Under the pieces are notes generated by a model. That model searched no databases. It was given only the letters and a program-made list of their open reading frames with translations, and was not told where the DNA came from. From contig JAHHLF010000240.1 of NCBI GenBank assembly GCA_018679315.1, forward strand, positions 1 through 7,252: DNA of 7,252 nucleotides. The letters are read 5' to 3'. Below are positions 1-6,986 of this stretch, in pieces. Made by a program: the position numbers and the translations under genes. The stretch's first letter is position 1. Every line of letters starts with the position of its first letter. The DNA is from Bacteroidia bacterium (GTDB lineage Bacteria > Bacteroidota > Bacteroidia > Flavobacteriales > Flavobacteriaceae).

Positions 1-2244
1 GGGTTGAAAAACGTTAAATTGGATGGCTAAAGGGGCGCTCCATTGATATCCCCCCGGTTGCCTGGCCCTCAATTCCAGATAGTAACCCCCGGGTTCAAGA
101 CTATTTAGCTTGAGGGTATTGGTGGTGCCATTAGACTGCCAAATTTGTTCTTCCAACATGATCTCCCTGTCGGCTTCGGGAAGCAGTCTGTATTGATAAT
201 GAACATTTTTGGCTGGAAAGGATACATTGGTAAATTCCAGTTCGAGTTCCTGATTTTTTCTAAGCCTGAATTCCTGATCGAATTCTACATCGCGTTCCAC
301 ACCATTGATCGTGATCTGTCTGAGTCTTGCTGTATTGGAAACTGGGAGGTTAGAGGCCGACATGCGCGAGTAAACCAGGCCCTCAGCTGTACCGGCCCAA
401 AGATGTCCCTGGGCATCAGTAGTGATACAACGATATGCACTGATAACTGCAGGTAACCCTTCCTGTTCTCCTAAGGCAGTCGATGTATTTTGCCGGTGAA
501 AAACCAGTCCTTTGGTCGCCGTGGCGATCCATATATTATTATTGGCATAATGTGTTACCCCCCTTACTTCTTCCTGGTCCAGTATGTCATTTTTGATCAA
601 GGTGATCTGTTCAGAATCGTAGCGCAGCAAGCCGTCCGTAGTTGCTAACCATACAACACCAAGATCGTCTATAGTCAGGTCATGAGCCTCAAAATTTAAC
701 AAGGCAGTAAAAGGAAGTTCAGGGCTGAGGTTTACGAATTGATCTTGTTGCGGGTCATAACGGTACAAATAGCTTTTTTCTCCAATGCCAACAGCATAGA
801 TCTCACCCCGCGAACTTTCCTTTATCGCCAGCACCCTGCTGGAAAATCCCTTCGTATCGTCATAATAATTGATCTCTCCTGTTGAACTGATCTTGGCGAC
901 ACCGACAATGGGTTTGTTTAAAGGTGCCTGACAGAACCATATATTGCCTTTAATGTCCGGAAACAAATAGAAAATGGTCTCGCCGCGTTCATGGAAATCA
1001 AAGCGCTCAACAAGCCTGTTCTTATCATATTTTAATAATTCAACTTTTGGAGTAGTTGTGGATACCCAGGTGAATCCGGCTATATCCTGAGCGACGGCAT
1101 TTGCCTGCAAGTTGTTAAAGATCGGCCGGGCGCTGAATTCATCATTTTCAGGGGAGATCTCGTATAGATAACTCATAGGCACCCAGACCTTCCCCTGATC
1201 GCCCATGGCAAGCCCGATGGGATTATTCAACGGCAAGTTTTCTACAGTCTTAAAAAATCGTTGGTGCAGAAGCCAAAGTCCGGTCTCCGAACTTACCCAA
1301 AGCTTATCTTTCTTGCTAATACTATCCGTAGTGACATATATTTCATGGATAAGTCCAAAGTCCAGTTCTTCCACGCGGTGCGCTTCATTTGCGCCATATA
1401 TGGTTTGGGGCGGACTGTTCAGATCTGAAAATTTGAAAAGTTTTCCTTTTCTGGTCCCGACAATATATTCCTCATTATGATCCACATGGATCGCTGAAAC
1501 CTGATCGTCCTCCATGGCTATCGTCTTATCCTGCTGTACCCTGTTTCCCTTCAGCTTGTATACCCGAAGAGCGTCACTCCCAATTAATAGGTCATCTTTA
1601 TGGATCAATAATACATTACCATTTTCTATGTCCAGTTTCTTTTCGAAGGAATCGCTGTCTGTGTTATAAAAGAACAAACCATCCAGGGGACTCAGAACCC
1701 AAATACCACCGTTAGCGTCTTCCTGTATGGTAAGCTTTTGTGCCTTGTTGCTTTTAGTAAATCGATATGTTTTATAGCCGTCTTTGTGAAGCCTGCCGAT
1801 ACTGTGATTGGATTGACTGATCCAGATCTCTTGATCTTTAGCCAACATAAAATCGTTAGGATAAAAAGGAAGTGTGTCATTCTCTTCGATCGTACCTTCC
1901 AGCAAGGCACGTACCCGGGGTTTGGACTGTACATCTTCAATTTGATAAAGACTCATTTCATTGACAAATAGAAGATCATCTCCATAATCATGAAGCTTGT
2001 GAATAAATTGACTCTCGGTATGGAGGCTATAGTTGTCAAAATGAATTCCATCAAATCGATACAAACCGTGTTGGCTACCGATCCATAGTAAGCCTTCTTT
2101 ATCCTGGATCACACTGGAAACCTGATCAAATGGGGCTCCGGAGTCTGAATTATATTGTATATAGCCATATTGCTGCGCAGCACTATGAAAACATAGTCCA
2201 CACAAATAAAAGAAAAGGAGTATCCTGTCTATCTTTCCCAGCAT
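1..2244 (-). CDS. Two-component regulator propeller sensor, N-terminal 748 residues (C-terminus beyond window)
   Basis: Periplasmic sensor part of a propeller-type regulator (Reg_prop plus Y_Y_Y architecture). The ATG at 2244-2242 opens a frame that runs without a stop to base 1. Residues 1-23 form a signal peptide (hydrophobic core ILLFFYLCGLCF, likely cleavage after SAA). Repeated propeller strand motifs follow, for example GLLWIGSQHGLYRFDG (residues 51-66), GGIWVLSPLDGLFFY (179-193), KLWVSSETGLWLL (314-326), GVVWLATTDGLLRYD (529-543) and GHLWAGTAEGLVYS (613-626), consistent with two seven-bladed propellers. Residues about 641-748 are a Y_Y_Y domain (YQYRL at 683-687, LEPGGYYLELRAR at 716-728). 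In this family a membrane helix and a histidine kinase, LuxR/AraC-type HTH or full hybrid kinase normally follow; which applies here cannot be seen. It lies 163 bases downstream of the Mo oxidase genes, same strand. Ligand unknown. Confidence 0.9.
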   Translation of the reverse strand, partial: MLGKIDRILLFFYLCGLCFHSAAQQYGYIQYNSDSGAPFDQVSSVIQDKEGLLWIGSQHGLYRFDGIHFDNYSLHTESQFIHKLHDYGDDLLFVNEMSLYQIEDVQSKPRVRALLEGTIEENDTLPFYPNDFMLAKDQEIWISQSNHSIGRLHKDGYKTYRFTKSNKAQKLTIQEDANGGIWVLSPLDGLFFYNTDSDSFEKKLDIENGNVLLIHKDDLLIGSDALRVYKLKGNRVQQDKTIAMEDDQVSAIHVDHNEEYIVGTRKGKLFKFSDLNSPPQTIYGANEAHRVEELDFGLIHEIYVTTDSISKKDKLWVSSETGLWLLHQRFFKTVENLPLNNPIGLAMGDQGKVWVPMSYLYEISPENDEFSARPIFNNLQANAVAQDIAGFTWVSTTTPKVELLKYDKNRLVERFDFHERGETIFYLFPDIKGNIWFCQAPLNKPIVGVAKISSTGEINYYDDTKGFSSRVLAIKESSRGEIYAVGIGEKSYLYRYDPQQDQFVNLSPELPFTALLNFEAHDLTIDDLGVVWLATTDGLLRYDSEQITLIKNDILDQEEVRGVTHYANNNIWIATATKGLVFHRQNTSTALGEQEGLPAVISAYRCITTDAQGHLWAGTAEGLVYSRMSASNLPVSNTARLRQITINGVERDVEFDQEFRLRKNQELELEFTNVSFPAKNVHYQYRLLPEADREIMLEEQIWQSNGTTNTLKLNSLEPGGYYLELRARQPGGYQWSAPLAIQFNVFQP

Positions 2245-2364
2245 TCGTAACTAATTTAGGAAAAAATGGCCTCGACTTGTACCCCACAGCGCGCAAATAA
2301 CAAAATCCAATTTCAATCCTGGAAAATTCATGTTAGGGATTTGGCCCAGATATGGACCTGCAAT

Positions 2365-2398
2365 AGCTTATAGCCATTATTGGCTAATGCTTATTTTT
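2365..2398. terminator. Possible stem-loop between the Mo oxidase gene and the propeller sensor gene
   Basis: TAGCC (2371-2375) and GGCTA (2382-2386) form a five-pair stem around a six-base loop. AGC (2365-2367) and GCT (2389-2391) can add pairs across a small internal loop. A run of five T (2394-2398) follows on the plus strand only, whereas both flanking genes are on the minus strand. In the sense direction the stem is not followed by a U tract, so it is a poor intrinsic terminator for the oxidase transcript. It may be a transcript 3' end structure or chance. Confidence 0.2.
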
Positions 2399-2407
2399 CC
2401 CCTTGCT

Positions 2408-4585
2408 TTAACTATTTAACACAGCTAACACGCGATCGGGGGTGAAAGGCAGATGCCGCAATCGTTTACCTGTCAATTTCAAAAAAGCATTGGCAATTGC
2501 ACAGGCGACCAAAGGTGTACCTGATTCTCCCACTCCCTGGGGATGCCCCGTGGATGCGATCATCTCCGTTTCGACAGTTTCAGGAATATCCTCAAAGCGC
2601 AATAAATTATAGTTATGGAAATTAGATTGCTGTATCCTACCGTCTACCATAGTGATCCGCTCCTTTAACACGCTGCTCATACCCATAAGGATGCCACCTT
2701 CCATCTGAGCCTTAACATTATCAGGTTGTACGATAACCCCTGCATCTATTGCGCTCCAGAAATGATGCACCTTTATTTTCCCAGTATTGCGATTTACAGA
2801 AATTTCACAGATTCCCGTTCCTAAGGTACCACTGCGCTCCAGGAAAGCAACTCCTTTTGCTCTGCCTGCAGCTGAAGGCGTATCCCAGTTGGCCATTTCG
2901 ACGACCTTCTCCAGGGTAGCAAGGGCTTTGGGCGATTTAACCAATAATTTACGGCGTAACTCCACAGGATCAATTCCTTGATCCATTGCGATATCATCCA
3001 GCAGGGCCTCAATAGCAAACTTATTCGGCCCATGTCCTACGGCACGCCAATGTTTTAATCGGATGCCACGGGAAATACCCCGAGATTCGGCAAATTGATT
3101 GGGAATGTCATAATACGCGTTTCGTATGCCACTGGTTGCCAAATTCCCATTGTCTGCCACCACACAATGCGATAGGCTCGTTATATTTCCTTGATTATCT
3201 GTGCTCGCAGTAAGCCGTTGCAGAGACAACGGGCGATAAGCCCCATAGGTCAGGTCATCTTCCCGTGTCCAGATCAATTTTACCGGACGGGGAGCCATTT
3301 CCTTGGCAAGCGACACACATTCGACTACAAAATCTGTCATGGATCTTCTTCCAAAACCGCCACCTAAATATTGCAAATGAATAGTTACATTTTCTGGTGG
3401 AATACCCAAAGCTTCCGGCACACCCAATTTACCATCACCGCCCTGTTGGCTGCCCACCCAAACCTCTGCGCTTTGCATATCTTCTGCAACTTGAACGACA
3501 GAATTCAAGGGTTCCATTTGCGCATGGTAGACATAGTCATTTTTAAAATCCGCAGTATAGGTCCTGGCTGCAGATTTAAGTGCCTGCTGCACATTCCCTA
3601 TTTCTGTGATTGTCTTTCCCTTTTTATTTTCAGAAGCTATTTTTTCGTATTCAGAAAAAATTTCCTTGGAGTTAAATCCCGTTGCTTCGGCATCACTCCA
3701 ATCTATTTTTAAAAGCTTCTTGGCGGCCATGGCCTGTTCAAGGCTGCTGGCAATGATGCCTATCGCATAATCGAATGGAACTATCTTTATTACCCCCTTC
3801 ACTGCCATGATATCCGATTCATTGGTTAGCGTGGGTTTGGCTCCATGTAGGTTGCCTCGTTCCAATACCCCGTAGACCATATCTGGCAATCGCACATCAA
3901 CTGCAAACTGGGCACTCCCGTCTACTTTGGCCGGAATTTCCGTACGTGGAACATCCTTACCGATCAAGCGATAATCTTTGGGCTGCTTTAGTTGTTCAGG
4001 AGTGAAATCCGGAAGGGTTTCCGGCATTTCCAGATAAGGGATCAGCTCTCCATAACCTATTTTTTGATTGTCCTGAGTATTAATTACATAGCCCTGATCT
4101 GTGCGTAAGTCGGCCATGGGAACGTTCCAGAGCTTCGCGGCAGATGCCAGTAAAACATAGCGTGCCTGGGCACCGGCCTTGCGCATTACTTCATAATAGC
4201 TTTTGGTAACCCGGCTTCCTGCCGACATTAGGATCCTGGTTCCCGGTCGCCACCCTTCAGTGCCATAAATAGCAACATCCTGGGGCGAAAATGCCACTTT
4301 CACTTTAGACCAGTCCGCGTCCATTTCCTCAGCAAATAATACGGGCAGGGAGGTCATGGAACCCTGGCCCATTTCAGCTGCCGGATTATAAATGGTGATC
4401 TGTCCGTCTTCCGAGATTTGCACCCAGGCCGTCAGTGGGTGCTTTTCCAATTGCAATTGGATGTCTTTTTCATCCTTACAGGAAATGGCCAGTGGTAACA
4501 TACCGGACACCCCTATAAAGAGGGCTACGCCGCTTGTCGTTTTTAAAAATTGTCTCCTGTCTATGGACGGTGTTGTTGTGTTCAT
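2408..4585 (-). CDS. Molybdopterin-binding subunit of xanthine dehydrogenase-family oxidase (IorB-like), Tat-exported
   Basis: Catalytic large subunit of a two-subunit molybdenum hydroxylase of the isoquinoline 1-oxidoreductase type; this family hydroxylates N-heterocycles or oxidises aldehydes using water. The 725 residues match the usual length of about 700-760. The N-terminus has a twin-arginine motif (DRRQFLK, residues 9-15), a hydrophobic stretch to about residue 34, and Cys36 in AISC, which resembles a relaxed lipobox, so the protein may be a Tat-exported lipoprotein. Cofactor-binding signatures include EMGQGS (71-76), GGGFGRR (408-414), WTREDD (439-444), WRAVGHGPNKF (513-523) and QMEGG (627-631). 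GVGESGTP (684-691) holds the conserved catalytic base, Glu687. The ATG at 4585-4583 lies 30 bases after the [2Fe-2S] subunit stop, so the two form an operon. The frame is intact. The substrate cannot be read from sequence; isoquinoline is only the founding example. Confidence 0.93.
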   Translation of the reverse strand: MNTTTPSIDRRQFLKTTSGVALFIGVSGMLPLAISCKDEKDIQLQLEKHPLTAWVQISEDGQITIYNPAAEMGQGSMTSLPVLFAEEMDADWSKVKVAFSPQDVAIYGTEGWRPGTRILMSAGSRVTKSYYEVMRKAGAQARYVLLASAAKLWNVPMADLRTDQGYVINTQDNQKIGYGELIPYLEMPETLPDFTPEQLKQPKDYRLIGKDVPRTEIPAKVDGSAQFAVDVRLPDMVYGVLERGNLHGAKPTLTNESDIMAVKGVIKIVPFDYAIGIIASSLEQAMAAKKLLKIDWSDAEATGFNSKEIFSEYEKIASENKKGKTITEIGNVQQALKSAARTYTADFKNDYVYHAQMEPLNSVVQVAEDMQSAEVWVGSQQGGDGKLGVPEALGIPPENVTIHLQYLGGGFGRRSMTDFVVECVSLAKEMAPRPVKLIWTREDDLTYGAYRPLSLQRLTASTDNQGNITSLSHCVVADNGNLATSGIRNAYYDIPNQFAESRGISRGIRLKHWRAVGHGPNKFAIEALLDDIAMDQGIDPVELRRKLLVKSPKALATLEKVVEMANWDTPSAAGRAKGVAFLERSGTLGTGICEISVNRNTGKIKVHHFWSAIDAGVIVQPDNVKAQMEGGILMGMSSVLKERITMVDGRIQQSNFHNYNLLRFEDIPETVETEMIASTGHPQGVGESGTPLVACAIANAFLKLTGKRLRHLPFTPDRVLAVLNS

Positions 4586-4615
4586 GGGTAAGATACTTTC
4601 TGAAATGTGCCCGAT

Positions 4616-5089
4616 CTAACGGGTAGCAATTTGTTCTTCCGATGCCAATTCGATGGCCTTAACTATACGCATATAGGTTCCACAACGGCATAAATTTCCG
4701 TTCATATAGGTTTTGATCTCATCACGAGTGGGCGATGGATTTGCCTCCAAAAGGGCGGCTGCTTGCATTAGTTGTCCGGATTGGCAGTAACCGCATTGAG
4801 GTGCTTGTGTCTCGATCCAGGCCTTTTGCAAGGGATGGTCGCCATTTTCCGATAGGCCCTCAATAGTAGTGATCTTTTGTCCTTCTTTCAGATTATCCAC
4901 CAGCATTATGCAGGCCCTGGTGGGTATTCCGTTAATATGGATGGTACATGATCCGCACTGTGCAATACCACAGCCATATTTTGTCCCTGTCAATCCCAGG
5001 TATTCCCGAATAACCCAAAGCAGAGAAGTTCCCTCAGCAACCTCAACAGAATGCTCTGTATTATTAATATCCAGTGTATATGTAGCCAT
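4616..5089 (-). CDS. [2Fe-2S] small subunit of molybdenum hydroxylase (IorA-like)
   Basis: Electron-transfer subunit that carries electrons from the Mo cofactor of the large subunit to an outside acceptor. Its 157 residues show both expected halves. A plant-type ferredoxin domain has Cys40, Cys45, Cys48 and Cys60 (pattern CGIAQCGSC followed by C). An all-helical [2Fe-2S]-binding domain has Cys99, Cys102, Cys134 and Cys136 (QCGYCQSG and NLCRCGTY). All eight ligands are present. There is no signal peptide; in this family the small subunit is thought to be carried across the membrane folded with its Tat-tagged partner, which the next gene encodes. The ATG is at 5089-5087, and the stop lies 30 bases before the large subunit start. 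The 124 bases upstream separate it from the DUF998 gene and probably hold the promoter of the two-gene unit; I could not fit a convincing Bacteroidota -33/-7 pair there. Confidence 0.95.
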   Translation of the reverse strand: MATYTLDINNTEHSVEVAEGTSLLWVIREYLGLTGTKYGCGIAQCGSCTIHINGIPTRACIMLVDNLKEGQKITTIEGLSENGDHPLQKAWIETQAPQCGYCQSGQLMQAAALLEANPSPTRDEIKTYMNGNLCRCGTYMRIVKAIELASEEQIATR

Positions 5090-5183
5090 TATAAAGAATT
5101 GTTTCCTGTTAAGTTACAGAAAATACAATTTAGTTTGTTTGTATAAGTATTTCGAAGAGATCCAAATTTCAACAGGCAGGTTT

Positions 5184-5200
5184 ACCAGGTCATACTTGGT
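5184..5200. repeat. Imperfect palindrome upstream of the Mo oxidase genes
   Basis: ACCAGGT (5184-5190) and ACTTGGT (5194-5200) are inverted around CAT. They match at six of seven positions, and the seventh is a G-T pair on the plus strand. The site lies about 95 bases upstream of the small-subunit ATG and 13 bases past the DUF998 stop. It could be an operator for the oxidase genes or a weak hairpin at the end of the DUF998 transcript. No T tract follows in the sense direction, and a match this short can arise by chance. Confidence 0.25.
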
Positions 5201-5213
5201 TTAATAGAGGTTG

Positions 5214-5843
5214 CTAGCCACTAATATCTAGATTCCTTAAATACAAAGCATAACTAATTATCCATAAAATAAACACGCTTTCTATTATGCGCTGGTATAA
5301 GCCAATATAATCGGAAGTTGGTTCTGATATAAATAGAAAAACAAATAGATAGCCAACTATTCCACAGGTAATTCCAAGTCTTGACAGATTTTTGTATGTA
5401 GGAAACTTACTTAAAGCAATACCAATTAATATCATACTTAATGGGACAAACATATAGGTTAAGGATCCAATAAGATTATGTATGATTTGGGATAAACTTG
5501 GGTTAATAAATTCCTTGTTGCACCCACTATCACAGGGGAAGATCCCAACGATCACCGTTGCGATGCCGTAGCATATTCCAAAAATCAAAAATCCCCATTT
5601 AGTCAGCTTCGATCGCGGTAATTTTTTATATGCCAGAAAGGCAAATAAAGTCAATAAAATGCCACTCGGGATGATCGCAATAAATCGTAATACCTCCCCA
5701 TATTCCGTATCAATGGCATAGGTTTCACTTATTAATTGACTTATTTCGTTATATCCCTCAATAAGAATGCCTCCAAGAATTGAAGAAATAACGAATAGAC
5801 TTGCGCCAAGGATACCGATATAGAAAGTAGTCTTATTCTTCAA
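5214..5843 (-). CDS. DUF998 family membrane protein, probable TTG start
   Basis: Integral inner-membrane protein of DUF998, a family without an established function. Six hydrophobic segments are visible at about residues 8-29, 52-72, 81-102, 120-145, 154-175 and 183-202. Family-like motifs are the GG and EGY followed by ISQLISETYA (24-43) after the first helix, FPCDSGC (102-108) between helices 3 and 4, and a conserved-looking His122. The 209 residues are normal for the family. The frame has no ATG before the first helix: the first plausible start is TTG at 5843-5841, and an in-frame TAA lies only four codons further upstream. The resulting N-terminus (MKNKTTFYIGILG) looks natural, which favours TTG. 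A short ATG frame overlaps this start, leaving a one-base frameshift as the alternative. The gene is visibly richer in A+T than the oxidase genes. Confidence 0.85.
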   Translation of the reverse strand: MKNKTTFYIGILGASLFVISSILGGILIEGYNEISQLISETYAIDTEYGEVLRFIAIIPSGILLTLFAFLAYKKLPRSKLTKWGFLIFGICYGIATVIVGIFPCDSGCNKEFINPSLSQIIHNLIGSLTYMFVPLSMILIGIALSKFPTYKNLSRLGITCGIVGYLFVFLFISEPTSDYIGLYQRIIESVFILWIISYALYLRNLDISG

Positions 5844-5874
5844 AAGTCTCGTATTTTAATTTGGAATTTGTCAT
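5833..5874 (-). other. Short upstream reading frame overlapping the DUF998 start
   Basis: An ATG at 5874-5872 opens a 13-residue frame (MTNSKLKYETFEE) that ends in TAA at 5835-5833, overlapping the TTG start of the DUF998 gene by 11 bases in another frame. Removing one base, for example from the TTTT run read at 5847-5844, would fuse it to the DUF998 frame and give an ATG-started, hydrophilic N-terminal extension. It may be a leader that couples translation, the true start interrupted by a frameshift, or chance. Confidence 0.25.
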
Positions 5875-5921
5875 TTGGTATCAGGAGTTGTTGGCAACAG
5901 TTTTTATGCTGTATTCTATTT

Positions 5922-6146
5922 CTAGAAAGTCAACACATTTCCCCATTTCAAGAGAAGCATTGTTATTAGGGTAAGTCCGACACCATACAATACGACACCT
6001 TGCCAATAGTATAATCTGGATGGCCATTGATTCCACATTCTCGTACCGTATTCTTTTTTTATTTCACCACTGGTCAGTTTCCAAACGAGAAAAGCAAATA
6101 CCAGGAAAATCAAAACGGCTAGTAACAATATCCAGATCTTTTCCAT
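5922..6146 (-). CDS. Small two-helix membrane protein of unknown function
   Basis: I do not recognise a named family. The 74 residues hold two hydrophobic segments (about 4-22 and 49-67) joined by a charged, aromatic-rich loop with K23, EIKKE (28-32), R36 and R44, and Trp/Tyr at 38, 41, 46, 47 and 48 (SRLYYWQG at 43-50). By the positive-inside rule the loop would face the cytoplasm, with both ends outside. The ATG at 6146-6144 is 21 bases after the stop of the N-acetyltransferase gene, so co-transcription is likely. A gap of 78 bases separates its stop from the TTG of the DUF998 gene. Coding status rests on the clean helix-loop-helix pattern, the tight spacing and the absence of a competing frame. 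Confidence 0.72.
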   Translation of the reverse strand: MEKIWILLLAVLIFLVFAFLVWKLTSGEIKKEYGTRMWNQWPSRLYYWQGVVLYGVGLTLITMLLLKWGNVLTF

Positions 6147-6167
6147 TTGTTGAAAGTATAGTTTTTC

Positions 6168-6941
6168 TTAATTTTCGGCAATTGACTTTTCAAAGGAGAT
6201 CCTAAACTTATCCCACAGTTCTTTTTCAAAATCCTTTTCGTTTCTCAGCACCTTTTCTGTGATCACGTTTTTCTCTTTGATCTTTAAGAGATCTCCGGAA
6301 ATCGTAATCCGGCCATTTTCTGTTGGTAAGGAAATTAATCGCTTTTGCATAAAATGAGAACGGGGGTCGGTTTGATGATATTCGCACATTTCTTCAAACG
6401 CTTCCAATTCCCTTGCTTCATTCTTGAAAATGAATTCCGGGCTAGCTATTTCATTTTCTAGTTTGCTTACACGTAAATATCCGTTCTCATAGGTGTCAAT
6501 CAAAAAGTGCCCTTTTTCGTCATTTTGGATCTTCCCAAATTCTAATTCCAGGGGTTCGAAAATGAACTCGCCAAAGCCAACATCAGTCAAGTATTCGGTA
6601 TCGTCAATAGTTACAATAATCGTGAGGTGATCATACTCAGGGCTATACTTGTTTTCTTTACTATATACCCTTGCAGAAACCTGTTTTACCCTGAAGCCCA
6701 ATGAACAGAGTAATTCGTAAAAGAGTCCGTTTAGCTCATAGCAGAAACCACCACGATTTTTTCGGATTATCTTGTCATAGAATTGGTCAATGTTCAGCTT
6801 TATTGGGGTGTGATAATGAATATCTAAATTCTCAAAAGGAATATTCAAAAGATGATTTTTCTGCAAATTCTTTAGTAATTGCAGATCGGGTTCGAGTGCG
6901 CCCGAATAGTTAATTCTTTCTAAGTATTTTCCAATTTCCAT
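6168..6941 (-). CDS. nat: Arylamine N-acetyltransferase
   Basis: Cytoplasmic enzyme of the NAT family, which transfers an acetyl group from acetyl-CoA to arylamines, arylhydrazines or related amines through a cysteine thioester. The 257 residues are close to the usual bacterial length. The cysteine-protease-like triad is complete: Cys67 in RGGFCYELN, His105 in EYDHLT and Asp120 in LTDVGFGE. The N-terminal helical bundle signature NIPFENLDI (residues 33-41) is also typical. The ATG at 6941-6939 leads straight into the expected N-terminus (IGKYLERINY), and an upstream extension is not needed. The gene lies 45 bases after the VOC-family stop and 21 bases before the small membrane protein gene, so all three may share a transcript. 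In bacteria outside aromatic-amide biosynthesis clusters the natural substrate is usually unknown; nothing here identifies it. Confidence 0.95.
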   Translation of the reverse strand: MEIGKYLERINYSGALEPDLQLLKNLQKNHLLNIPFENLDIHYHTPIKLNIDQFYDKIIRKNRGGFCYELNGLFYELLCSLGFRVKQVSARVYSKENKYSPEYDHLTIIVTIDDTEYLTDVGFGEFIFEPLELEFGKIQNDEKGHFLIDTYENGYLRVSKLENEIASPEFIFKNEARELEAFEEMCEYHQTDPRSHFMQKRLISLPTENGRITISGDLLKIKEKNVITEKVLRNEKDFEKELWDKFRISFEKSIAEN

Positions 6942-6986
6942 CTTGTTTATTCTACCAAGTAGTGCGGCGTATGCTACAATTCGACT

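Noticed and set aside
145..456. Plus-strand 103-codon frame, and 1205-1480 and 1738-1971 likewise
   Set aside because: All lie antisense to the continuous 748-codon propeller frame, whose signal peptide, repeats and Y_Y_Y domain leave no doubt about the coding strand.
1692..1940. Minus-strand 82-codon frame within the propeller gene
   Set aside because: It is an alternative frame on the same strand as the sensor; the sensor frame carries the domain motifs over the same bases.
2245..2407. Bacteroidota-type promoter for the propeller gene (TTG and TAnnTTTG elements)
   Set aside because: A TTTG-containing element occurs (GTTATTTG on the minus strand), but it lacks the leading TA and the nearest TTG is too close, so no pair with acceptable spacing could be fitted.
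3371..3712. Plus-strand 113-codon open frame inside the Mo oxidase gene
   Set aside because: It lies wholly antisense to a well-supported catalytic subunit with intact motifs. Its translation has no recognisable domain and it has no separate promoter; it is a shadow frame.
4869..5204. Plus-strand 111-codon frame across the small subunit start and the upstream gap
   Set aside because: Most of it is antisense to the Cys-rich ferredoxin domain, and the part in the gap has no gene-like character.
5090..5213. Promoter elements for the oxidase genes (TAAATTG near the small-subunit start)
   Set aside because: TAAATTG is one base short of the -7 consensus, and the best TTTG upstream is about 30 bases away, too far for a -33 element.
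6942..6986. Hairpin terminator between the VOC and NAT genes
   Set aside because: Only a four-pair stem (GTAG with CTAC) is available, with no T tract after it on either strand.
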